From Ferruginibacter sp. (GTDB taxonomy: Bacteria > Bacteroidota > Bacteroidia > Chitinophagales > Chitinophagaceae), in the NCBI GenBank assembly GCA_014379625.1, contig JACMLJ010000002.1, positions 62,001-126,000 on the forward strand: 64,000 nt of DNA. Reading direction: 5' to 3'. A model generated the notes under the pieces. It worked only from the letters and a program-made list of their open reading frames with translations, was not told where the DNA came from and did not search any database. Both the position numbers and the translations under genes were made by a program. Each line of letters begins with the position of its first letter. The first letter of the stretch is position 1. This document shows, piece by piece, positions 53,183 to 62,900 of the stretch.

Positions 53183-54466
53183 ATGATCAAATCCGTTGCG
53201 CTACATACTCTGGGCTGTAAATTGAATTTTTCTGAAACATCCACCATCGGGCGGCTTTTGGAGAATGATGGATTTATGCGGAAAGATTTTAATGAAGTGG
53301 CGGATATTTATGTCATCAATACCTGTTCGGTAACAGACAATGCGGATAAAGAATGCAGGTTCCTTGTGAGGCAGATACAACGCAAAGCGCCTGGTGCAAT
53401 GGTAGTTATTACAGGATGTTATGCGCAGTTAAAACCTGCCGAGATTGCGGCCATACCGGGTGTTGACCTCGTACTGGGCGCCTCCGAAAAATTTAATATT
53501 ACCGAACACCTCAAATCAATCACAAAGGGTGATAGCGCTAAGATCTGTAGCTGTGATATTGAAGATGTGAATGTTTTTGCCCCTTCCCAATCCCTGAACG
53601 ACCGAACAAGGGTTTTCTTAAAAGTGCAGGATGGCTGCGATTATAATTGCTCCTTTTGCACTATCCCGCTGGCAAGGGGTAGAAGCAGGAGCGACACGGT
53701 TGACAATGTAATCGCCAATGTAAATGCGATCGCCGCGCAGGGTGTTAAAGAAGTAGTACTCACAGGAATTAATTTGGGAGATTTTAGCCCTCCCGTTACC
53801 CAATGGCAATATTTAAAAAAACTCCCCGCTAAAGAAAATTTCTATACGCTAATACAGGAGCTGGATAAACTGGAAGGCATGGGCCGTTATAGAATTTCGT
53901 CTATAGAACCCAATTTGCTGAGTAACGACATCATTGAGTTTGTAAGCAGCAGTAAAAACTTCATGCCTCATTTTCATATTCCGTTGCAAAGCGGAAATAA
54001 TAAAATGCTGGGCCTGATGAGAAGGCGGTATAAAAGAGAATTGTACGCAGAAAAAGTGACTTTCATTAAAAAGCTGATGCCGCATTGCTGTATTGGTGCT
54101 GACGTAATTGTTGGCTTCCCCGGAGAAACGGACGAATTTTTTAAGGATACTTTCGATTTTCTGGATAGCCTTGATATTGCTTACCTGCATGTATTTACCT
54201 ATTCCGAAAGGGCCAACACATTAGCAGCAACGATGAAACCGGTGGTTCCTGTGCAGGTTAGAAATGAACGAAACAAAATTTTGCGCAATTTAAGCTATCA
54301 GAAAATGCAACATTTTACCGCCCTGCACGTTGGTGAAACAAGACAGGTATTATTTGAAATGCACAACAAAAATGGCATGATGGAGGGATATACCGACAAT
54401 TATATAAAAATAACCGCTCCCTTTAAAAAGGAATGGGAAAATAATATTGTATCATGGAAAATTTAA
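53183..54466 (+). CDS. mtaB: tRNA t6A37 methylthiotransferase
   Basis: A 427-aa radical-SAM enzyme of the MiaB/MtaB family. The N-terminal MTTase domain has the three [4Fe-4S] Cys contexts LGCKLNFSE, VINTCSVTDNADKE and GCYAQ. The radical SAM motif is CDYNCSFCTIPLARG (C-x3-C-x2-C). Next comes GVKEVVLTGINLGDF. HIPLQSGNNKMLGLMRRRY and GADVIVGFPGETDE lie further on. HVGETRQVLFE... starts a C-terminal TRAM. It converts t6A to ms2t6A at position 37 of ANN-decoding tRNAs. The gene overlaps the next one by 13 bp. Confidence 0.95.
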   Translation: MIKSVALHTLGCKLNFSETSTIGRLLENDGFMRKDFNEVADIYVINTCSVTDNADKECRFLVRQIQRKAPGAMVVITGCYAQLKPAEIAAIPGVDLVLGASEKFNITEHLKSITKGDSAKICSCDIEDVNVFAPSQSLNDRTRVFLKVQDGCDYNCSFCTIPLARGRSRSDTVDNVIANVNAIAAQGVKEVVLTGINLGDFSPPVTQWQYLKKLPAKENFYTLIQELDKLEGMGRYRISSIEPNLLSNDIIEFVSSSKNFMPHFHIPLQSGNNKMLGLMRRRYKRELYAEKVTFIKKLMPHCCIGADVIVGFPGETDEFFKDTFDFLDSLDIAYLHVFTYSERANTLAATMKPVVPVQVRNERNKILRNLSYQKMQHFTALHVGETRQVLFEMHNKNGMMEGYTDNYIKITAPFKKEWENNIVSWKI

Positions 54467-54768
54467 GCGACTCACAATACAGCAAATACCAGGTTACCAT
54501 TCATTTTGAGATGGACGATGAGTTTATGAGTTTGGTGCCGGCGCACAGGGCCTATATCAACGACCTGGTTGATACCGGAACGATTGATTATTATTCGGTA
54601 AGCATGGAAACCCAGCGCTGCTGGATGATAATAAATGCTACCAATAAAAAAGAGGTGGAAGATTTCCTCGCTAAAACACCTTTGCGTAAATACTGGACGA
54701 TTGAGATAGACGAACTATTTGTGTACGATTCACAAACATACCGCTTGCCTGCCCTGCAATTAAATTAA
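54454..54768 (+). CDS. Hypothetical protein (muconolactone-isomerase-like alpha/beta barrel)
   Basis: A 104-aa soluble protein whose ATG lies 13 bp inside the 3' end of mtaB, which suggests translational coupling. The beta-alpha-beta pattern KYQVTIHFEMDDEFMSLVPAHRAYINDLVDTGTI ... SMETQRCWMIINATNKKEVEDFLAKTPLRKYWTIEIDEL resembles the dimeric alpha+beta barrel of muconolactone isomerase or YciI-like proteins. The catalytic residues of those enzymes are not conserved enough to name an activity. No signal peptide. The link to tRNA modification is only by position. Confidence 0.75.
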   Translation: MENLSDSQYSKYQVTIHFEMDDEFMSLVPAHRAYINDLVDTGTIDYYSVSMETQRCWMIINATNKKEVEDFLAKTPLRKYWTIEIDELFVYDSQTYRLPALQLN

Positions 54769-54887
54769 CCCATCAGTAGAAAAATATTCTTTTCAATTAA
54801 TGTCAACCGGTCGGTATTGTGGTTGCATCTATTTTCCACAACTTCGGCCTAACCCGATTACGCCAAATCATGGCTATTTATAAAACG

Positions 54888-55601
54888 CTAATTCAGCTTC
54901 CTGAAATAAGCATGAGAATATTGATTAGCATACAGGGAAATTATCTTTTCCGGTAAGCCCGAAAGAAATTCATCGGCAGCTAATTTTACACCCGGGTTAT
55001 AATCCGACAGATTATTCACCCCCAAAACATAATAATCCATTAATATACAAACCGCTCCTTTACTCATCCTGGGATAAACAGATTTCAAACAATATAACAT
55101 CAGTTCTTTGTGCATAAGCACATCGCCGCCAAAACCACAATCGATATGCACAAATGAAATTTTTTCCGGAAGTTGAACAGGAATTGTAGCCTGGAAATAA
55201 CCTTTGTGAATTACCGGAAGGTCTAATCCCGCCTCCCTGAAATGACTATTTAATACTTCTTCAACACTCCCGTCTATTTTGAACTTTGTTTCAAAACTAT
55301 CATAAAGGTGCAGTTTTTTATCCGAGCCATGCAACTGGATCACTTTTTGAAAAATCATTGCGCACTGCCCTGTAAAACTGCCTAGTTCGACAATATCTCC
55401 AGCTATTTTATTCGTTATTACCCCATCCAGCAAGTGAAAATAATTGATCCTTTGCTCAATATTGTTCATATCCCTCTGTGGATCAGGCAACGGCTGAATA
55501 TGATACCCGAATTTTAACCCCAGGCGCTTATTCAGGAATTTAACTATGGTAGAATTCTCTTTTGTAACAAATGGTTTTTTTGCGATAAAAAAATTATCCA
55601 T
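54888..55601 (-). CDS. TylF/MycF-like class I SAM methyltransferase
   Basis: A 237-aa protein with a Rossmann-type SAM domain. The AdoMet loop is GDIVELGSFTGQCAMIF (E-x-G-x-x-x-G-x-S), and KLHLYDSF is the end of strand 2. FVHIDCGFGGDVLMHKELMLY resembles the D-x-D metal region of TylF/MycF-type O-methyltransferases (Mg-dependent macrolide sugar methylation), with IDCG in place of IDGD. CILMDYYV is the strand 5. It is 182 bp downstream of the NRPS stop codon and on the same strand, so it is likely a tailoring enzyme for the cluster's product. Its substrate is not known. Confidence 0.8.
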   Translation of the reverse strand: MDNFFIAKKPFVTKENSTIVKFLNKRLGLKFGYHIQPLPDPQRDMNNIEQRINYFHLLDGVITNKIAGDIVELGSFTGQCAMIFQKVIQLHGSDKKLHLYDSFETKFKIDGSVEEVLNSHFREAGLDLPVIHKGYFQATIPVQLPEKISFVHIDCGFGGDVLMHKELMLYCLKSVYPRMSKGAVCILMDYYVLGVNNLSDYNPGVKLAADEFLSGLPEKIISLYANQYSHAYFRKLN

Positions 55602-55783
55602 AAAAAAGAAAAAAATTTACATTGTTTGAAAAAGGAGCGTTTTTGGTACAATTGCTTTAGCCATATTAACTCCGTTTGAAGGCCCTTTGATAATCAGCAA
55701 AAAAAAGTATTCGGTTAACCCCTTTGTGCATTAATTGAATCCAAATCTTTAAAGCAGAAGAAAAGGCAGGACCCAAATTTGGA

Positions 55784-58700
55784 TCACAGCTTATTTAAAA
55801 CATTTTGCAGCTGGTTAGCAAATACCCTGTCATTGGGCGGTAAAAGCATATCGTCATGATCACCCGGAATTTTATGGACTTTTATTCCTTTTAATGCATA
55901 GGGTTTCCAACCCAGGTATCCCGGATCTTTTAAATAATAAACTTTTATTTCTGTACTAAAAAGATCAACGCGAATGTCAAGTGGCGCAACCACATAATTA
56001 TTTAATGCAAATTCATTTTTTTCCATCGCCTGCTCAATATCCAGGTAAAAACCTTCCAGTTTTCTTTTTTTATCCAGCCCCAGCCTCGAAAGCATCGTTA
56101 TATACCTGAGTTTTGTGCACATTACCTGGTACTGAAACGCTTTACCGGGATGTTGTATCATTGATTTGAAAACATGAGTCAGCCAGGGAAACAGATCAGT
56201 AGTATATTTTTGCATTTTTTTACTGAGGAATGAATTATTGCCTGGTTCGTCGAGGTAATAATCGATTATCCCAAGTATTTTGACTTTCTTTTTCATGGCC
56301 ATTAATTGTTTGGCCATTTCAAAAGCTATAACCGAACCTGCCGAAAAACCAAGCAATGCATAAGGACCGGCAGGATTTTGCTGCACAATTTCTGAAATAT
56401 AAAAAGCAGCCATTTCTTCTATTACATCGAGGGTTTCATCATCGCCATCCTTTCCTTTGGCTTTTACGCCATAAACCGGCTGATCCCCATCCATATACCT
56501 CGCTATATTGTTAAAAACCATTACATCAAGCCCGCCCCCATGTATAATATACAGGGGATCCTTGTTGCCATTAGGTTTGATAGGTACCAATGATTTCCAT
56601 TTTACAATACCCGACTGGTCATCCAGGGCAGCAGCCAGTTCGGAAATAGTGGAATACTGGAACAGCGTTGAGGGCGGCAATTTTTTACCGGTTTCTTTTT
56701 CAATCCGGGCCATCACTTCAATGGCGATTAAAGAATGCCCTCCCAATTCAAAAAAATTATCTGAAAGACCAATACCCGAAATACCCAGCAGGTCAACCCA
56801 TATACCAGCAATAAATGTTTCATTGGCAGTAGTTGGTTTTACAGGAACCTCCTCTCCTTTAACGGCATTGTAAGCCGGTTCCGGTAAGGCCTGCCGGTCT
56901 ACTTTACCGTTGGTGGTTAGAGGCAGCGACGGCAATATTTCAAAATGCACAGGCACCATATAAGCCGGCAGCTTTAAACCGGCCAATTTCTTCCACTCAC
57001 TAATTTGCCCTTTGGAAACGGGGGGTATTGAAAGACTGATTTCCTTTTTTATTTTGCTTAAAAAGGACGGCTTTGGGTAGGCCGTTGGTTTCAGATCGTA
57101 GCCTTTAACATCAGTGACAATATAAGCTACAAGCACCGGATCGTTCAGTTTGTTATGCTTACATAGTACAACGGCTTCTTTAATGCCGGGTATCCCTTCC
57201 AGTGTATTTTCAATTTCGCCTAATTCTATCCGGTAGCCCCTTATTTTTACCTGGTCGTCCATCCTTCCCAGGTAAGCTATGTTACCATCGGGTAACCAAT
57301 GGCCTGCATCACCTGTCTTATATAACTTTGATCCTTTTTTTGTACTGAAAGGATTTGGAATAAATTTCTCCGAAGTCAAATCAGCCCTGTTTAAATAGCC
57401 TTTCGCCAGCCCGGCCCCACTGATACCTATCTCTCCCTTAACACCTGCCGGTAACAGCCTGTTACCGCCATCCAATATATACATCTGTACATTATCCATT
57501 GGTTTTCCAATAGGTATACCTTCTTTTATTTTTTCGCGGTCCTTTATCGTATGGAAACAAAAGATGCTGCAGCCTACCGTTGCTTCAGTAGGGCCATATT
57601 CGTTAATAATTTCAATATCTATACCCGCGTCAATTATTTTATCAAAGTGACTGGTCTTTAGCGCTTCTCCCCCAATTACCAGTTTATTGGTTAACAGGCT
57701 TCCATTTACACCCTTTAACTTGTCTGTCATTAATGGCAGATGGGCCGGCGTTATCTTAATGAAATCATATGGGGCATACTTCCACAGGTTATGATCTTCA
57801 AATACTTCAACATCTTTTTTTGATCCAATTACGATAGATTTTCCTGCTAACAAAGGCATAAATATCCCCGTTACAGAAGCATCAAATGAATACGACAAAT
57901 GAATAAAACTTCCCGCCCCCCTTCTTTCATTATTTACATAACTGGCTTTACTGTTCAACAAATAATTCAGTAAAGACGCGTGTTCTACGATCACTCCCTT
58001 AGGCTTCCCTGTAGAACCCGAAGTATAAATTATATAGGCAGGGTGATGAGGCTGAACCTGCACTTTTAAATTATTGGTAAGCTGGTCATTGAGCTCCCCT
58101 TCTTCGTCCAACACGATTACTTCGATTGTTCTATTAATCGAATTAATCATGGGCGCGGCTTTTTTACATCCAACCACCAGTGTTGCGCCCGTATCTTCCA
58201 ACATGTACTGAATTCTTTGCGGAGGGTATTCTGTATCGATCGGAACGTACGCGGCACCAGCCTTCAAAATTCCCAGTATTCCTATAATCATCTCCGTAGT
58301 CCGCTCCAGGAAAACGGGTACAATTGAATCAACGCCAACACCTTTACTTTTCAGGTAATGGGCCAACTGGTTAGACCGTTCATTTAATTGTTTAAAACTA
58401 AGTTGTTCATCCCGGAATACAAGGGCAATATCAGCCGGATATTTTTCAACCTGGTCTTCAATGAGTTCAATAACTGATGCCTTGTAATTTATATCCGTAT
58501 TATTAAAACTGTTTATCAATTGCTGTTCTTCAGCTTTGGTGAGTAATTCTATCTCACCTAACAATATAAACGGGTTGGCAATAATTGTTTCAAGCAGGTG
58601 TTCAAAGCCTTTCGCCATCCGTTCAATTGTCTCCACTTTAAAAAGTTGCGTATTATATGACCACTCTACTGTAAGGTTGTTGTCATTACCGGCAATATTT

Positions 58701-59926
58701 ACAAATAGTTCAAAATTTTCGTATGCTCTTGGATTACTTGATAATTGATAGGTAAGTTCATAAAACGATACTTTATCATCCATTCCCTTATCAATATTAA
58801 ATACAACCGGCACAAGGGGTATCCGGGAAGGGTCTCTTACAATAGCAAGCTTTTTAAGAAGGCTTCCAAAAGTCAGTTGCTGGTTTTCGTAGGCATCAAA
58901 AATGGCAGATTTTCGTTTAACAAGGTGTTCCGAAAAACTAACTAACGGTGAGGGGTTACTTCGTAAAGGCAGCAAATTAACGCAATGCCCTACCAGTCTG
59001 TAATTATCAGTTACGGATTGCCCGGCCGCAGGCAGACCGATCACAATATCGTCCTGGCCGCTTAACCGGTACAGGTAAGTTTCGAAGGCTGCGAGTAAGG
59101 TAGTTACCAGGCTGCAACCCGCTTTTGTACCCATTTTTTTCAAACCAACCACTACATTATTAGCTAATGCCGCATCCAAACGACTGCTTTTATACGTGCG
59201 GACACGGGGCCTGGAAAAATCTGTTGGTAGCGTAAGGGCGGGGATTTGGCCGGGGTATTGGTCAAGCCAGAATTGCTCAATTTTGCGGTATCCCCCGGAT
59301 TGCAAAAATTTACTTTGTTCCCGGGCAAACCTGCTGAATGATGCAGCTTCGGGCAAATCGATCATTGTGTCCTGAACATAGGAGGAATACAATTTACTCA
59401 AATCCTGCAGTATGATCCCCAGTGACCAGCCATCACAAATAATATGGTGAGCAGTTAATACAAAATAATGCTCATAGTCATTTAATTTTATCAATCCCGC
59501 CTTACATAACGGGCCGTTTGCAAGATCAAACAAATGAAGAGAGTCCTGTTTAATATAGTCTTTAACAAATAGCTGTTTTGCCGGTTTTTCCTCACCGGAA
59601 ATATCCTGCCATAACAATTGAATAGTTAAATTTTTAAAAAAACAAACCTGTAAACTTTTAATGATAAAAGCTGCACGTAAAGATTCGTGCCGGCTAATTA
59701 ATTTCCGGAAAGCATAGTTCATGGCCGCCCGGTTTAACAGCCCCGTAAATTTCAGGGAAATAGATTCATTGAAAGCCAGGCTGGCTTCAGGGCCGCCCAG
59801 TAAACAGGCAGTCAAAATCTCTACCTGCGGCTCTGTACAGGCTACAATGCGGTCAATTTCGCCCATCGTAAACGGATCATATTCAACTTTCGCTACCTGG
59901 CTTTTTAAAGCGTATATCTCTGCCAT
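55784..59926 (-). CDS. NRPS module C-A-PCP-TE
   Basis: A 1380-aa non-ribosomal peptide synthetase. Condensation domain: residues ~30-450 with active HHIICDGWS at ~158-166. Adenylation domain: ~480-990, core A3 YIIYTSGSTGKPKGV, A5 NEYGPTEA, A7 LYKTGD, A8 GRMDDQVKIRGYRIELGEIE, A10 NGKVDRQALP. PCP: Ser in GGHSLIAIEV at ~1064. Thioesterase: ~1130-1380 with GFSAG at ~1197 and GDHDDML near the end. The ten specificity positions by alignment to GrsA read D-A-T-K-V-G-E-V-G-K, closest to known Asn codes. It is 3 bp downstream of the PKS gene. It would condense the PKS-bound amino-acyl chain with one amino acid and release it. Confidence 0.92.
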   Translation of the reverse strand: MAEIYALKSQVAKVEYDPFTMGEIDRIVACTEPQVEILTACLLGGPEASLAFNESISLKFTGLLNRAAMNYAFRKLISRHESLRAAFIIKSLQVCFFKNLTIQLLWQDISGEEKPAKQLFVKDYIKQDSLHLFDLANGPLCKAGLIKLNDYEHYFVLTAHHIICDGWSLGIILQDLSKLYSSYVQDTMIDLPEAASFSRFAREQSKFLQSGGYRKIEQFWLDQYPGQIPALTLPTDFSRPRVRTYKSSRLDAALANNVVVGLKKMGTKAGCSLVTTLLAAFETYLYRLSGQDDIVIGLPAAGQSVTDNYRLVGHCVNLLPLRSNPSPLVSFSEHLVKRKSAIFDAYENQQLTFGSLLKKLAIVRDPSRIPLVPVVFNIDKGMDDKVSFYELTYQLSSNPRAYENFELFVNIAGNDNNLTVEWSYNTQLFKVETIERMAKGFEHLLETIIANPFILLGEIELLTKAEEQQLINSFNNTDINYKASVIELIEDQVEKYPADIALVFRDEQLSFKQLNERSNQLAHYLKSKGVGVDSIVPVFLERTTEMIIGILGILKAGAAYVPIDTEYPPQRIQYMLEDTGATLVVGCKKAAPMINSINRTIEVIVLDEEGELNDQLTNNLKVQVQPHHPAYIIYTSGSTGKPKGVIVEHASLLNYLLNSKASYVNNERRGAGSFIHLSYSFDASVTGIFMPLLAGKSIVIGSKKDVEVFEDHNLWKYAPYDFIKITPAHLPLMTDKLKGVNGSLLTNKLVIGGEALKTSHFDKIIDAGIDIEIINEYGPTEATVGCSIFCFHTIKDREKIKEGIPIGKPMDNVQMYILDGGNRLLPAGVKGEIGISGAGLAKGYLNRADLTSEKFIPNPFSTKKGSKLYKTGDAGHWLPDGNIAYLGRMDDQVKIRGYRIELGEIENTLEGIPGIKEAVVLCKHNKLNDPVLVAYIVTDVKGYDLKPTAYPKPSFLSKIKKEISLSIPPVSKGQISEWKKLAGLKLPAYMVPVHFEILPSLPLTTNGKVDRQALPEPAYNAVKGEEVPVKPTTANETFIAGIWVDLLGISGIGLSDNFFELGGHSLIAIEVMARIEKETGKKLPPSTLFQYSTISELAAALDDQSGIVKWKSLVPIKPNGNKDPLYIIHGGGLDVMVFNNIARYMDGDQPVYGVKAKGKDGDDETLDVIEEMAAFYISEIVQQNPAGPYALLGFSAGSVIAFEMAKQLMAMKKKVKILGIIDYYLDEPGNNSFLSKKMQKYTTDLFPWLTHVFKSMIQHPGKAFQYQVMCTKLRYITMLSRLGLDKKRKLEGFYLDIEQAMEKNEFALNNYVVAPLDIRVDLFSTEIKVYYLKDPGYLGWKPYALKGIKVHKIPGDHDDMLLPPNDRVFANQLQNVLNKL

Positions 59927-59929
59927 TTT

Positions 59930-62900
59930 TTATTTATTTAATGTAACCTGTAAATATTTTCCCGGCCTGCTTATGTCAGAAATATACCATGCCGGGTTTC
60001 CGTCTTCATCCCTGCCTAGTTTTGCCCCGGGTAATGGGGGATTTATAAAGGAAGCAGGTGAGGCCGGACCATTTAAATCAGTGTCATTAAAATTATTGGC
60101 TTTAAAAAAACCTGCCATAACCAATTCATCCGCACACTCAGTAAAAAGATTTATTATCTTATCGATCTCCGCATAAGTGTGTGATTCTGTTATAAAGCAG
60201 GGAAAACCATCCCATACATGCACCCCTTTCAAACGCATCAATGTAAAAAGCAACTCACCGTAAGGAACTTCTTCCTTAAATTTAATTTTCCACAAAGAAC
60301 CAAACTGCGCAACAACAAGCGGCAGGCCTCTTTTTTCAAACTCAGCATTGAGAGAATCCGCAACCTGGTCACCCTTTGCGTTCAGTTGTCTTTGTAAATC
60401 CGGTCCCTTATCCTTCATGTGTTGCAAGGAAGCTTTTGCAGTTGCCAGTACCAATGGGTGGCGAACAAAAGTACCCGCGAAATAAGTTACGCCCACTTCC
60501 GGAAATGAGGTATCACCATATTGCCATGCCCCTCCGTCCAACGCATCCATCCACTCTCTTTTTCCTGCAATGACTCCAATGGGCAACCCCCCGCCAATCA
60601 CTTTTCCATAAGCGGAAATATCCGGCTTTATTCCAAACAAAGCCTGGGCCCCACCCGGGTGCATCCTGAAACCGGTTATAACCTCATCAAAAATTAATGC
60701 GGTACCCGACAGTGACGTGATTTCCCTTACCTGTTTTAAAAACTCAACCGGCCTGAATTCGGGACGCCTGCTTTGAACCGGTTCAACCAATACCGCCGCT
60801 AATTCCTGTGCCCGTTCTTTAATGATCTGAAGACTTTCTTCGGTACCATAATCCAGGATCAGCATATTCTGCACCGCAGCCGACATAATGCCCGGCGCCG
60901 CGGGAAATGATTTTAATTTTTTTGTTCCTCTTACGATCACTTCATCGATGATGCCATGATAAGAACCCGTAAAAGCTACAATCAGAGAACGCCCGGTAAC
61001 TGTACGTGCAATCCGCATGGTACCAAGTACCGCTTCAGAACCGGTACTGCAGAGTGCCGCCCTGTCAGCACCTGTAAAGTCGCAAATCATCCTGCATACC
61101 TCTCCTGCTAATTCATGTTGCGGGCCTACTTCGAAACCTTTTTCAACCTGTTCGTGCAGGGCTTTTTTGATAAAATCAGGTTGATAGCCAAACATACATG
61201 AACCGAAACCATTTAAAACATCAATGTATTCGTTCCCATCAATATCCCATAATTTACTTCCCCGCGATTCATTCATTACCAGTGGGTAAACAATTTCTTT
61301 GGTGAGTGGTTTAAATCCGGAAACTACCCGTGGGTCTGCCATATAAGGCCGGTGCTGGTCAGCATATGCCTTGCTTCCCTTAGTTTTTTCATTGTATTTT
61401 GCGGTAAGCTCGGTTAAAAAGCTTTTTTGTTTATCATCCAGTTCGGTTACCTGTCGTTCTATGCGTGCCGTTGCCCCGAATGGCTTTTTTATTTCGATGG
61501 CTTCTTCCGGGGTTAGGTCGTTGTTTTGTATATTGTTGGGTTTACCGGGAGGTAACTTCAAACCCATTGGATGCGGACCAACCCGATTTTCATGATTACG
61601 TATTACGGGGCTGCTTATTCCCGCGTTACCGCCCTGGCCCTGGATCAGGGCAATTTGTTTTCCCAGTATTTGTAATTGCTGTGTGATTAATTCCAATCCT
61701 GAATCCGATACTTTGCAACCATTTGTATTATTGGCGTTGCTGGTATAGTCCGTGACCGGTTCCTGCTGGTAGTATTGTGGCTGAACAGTATTGGGTGATT
61801 GAAACTTATTTGCAGGAAGCTGTTCATCAAGGTATTTAGCAAGTAATTCAGGTGATGCAAGCTGTTCACTTAATTGCCTGAAGGTGATTCCCAGTTCAAA
61901 TTCCTTTTTCAGTGTTATAGCCACCTGGGTGAGTAACAACGAATCGAGGCCGATCTCAAGGAAACTCATTTCGCTATCGAGGTCAATAGTGTCAATGCCT
62001 GATGCATTCTCCAGGATTTCCTTTATCTTGGTTATCAAAAAATCTTTTCTCATAATGGTAGGTTTTGATCTGGTTCCCGCTAACGCTGGACCGGGCAATT
62101 CTAAGGGTTGATTATACGGAACAGTATTCGTTTGTGGGTTACGGGGTTGATGGTTTGCGTTATTATTTACCGGGTTAACCCAACAGTATTTTTTATCAAA
62201 GTAATAGGTTGGCAGGTTAACAATATTTCTTTTTTGCCCATCGTAAAACTTTTCCCAATCCGGCTTTACCCCATGCTGCCAAAGTTCTCCCAGTGTTTTT
62301 AATATGGATGCGTAGTCAGATTGCGGCCGGTTATTCTCCAGGCTGGGCATCATGGTAACGGCACGGTTGCCCGGTTGTTGCTTAACCAGGGTAGTTAGGG
62401 ATGTGCCCGGACCAACTTCTAAGAAAAGCTGCCTTCCCCCCATATTTAAAATTGTTTCCGCAGCATTTGCAAAAACTACGGTTGACCTTACCTGTTTAGC
62501 CCAATAATGAGGATCTGTAGCTTCCGCATCTGTTAACCAGTTTCCGGTTACGGTAGAAACAATTGGTAGCCGGGGAAAATTTAAATTTATGCGGGAGACA
62601 ATTTTTTCAAAATCCCGCACAATAGCGTCCATCATAGTTGAATGAAACGCATGACTGGTAAGTAATAGTTTATTAGCCACCCGCTGTTGATCCAATAATC
62701 CCGAGAAAGCTGCAATTGCCGCTGCTTCGCCTGCAACCACGCATTGTTTATTACTGTTGATTGCTGCAACGGACAGTTCCCCGGGGATCAGGGCCATTAA
62801 TTCTTTTACCTCCATTCTTACCGAGAGCATGGCTCCACCAGGCAGTTCACTTATCATTTTTCCACGACTTGCAATTAACAGCAATACATCTTCTAAACTA

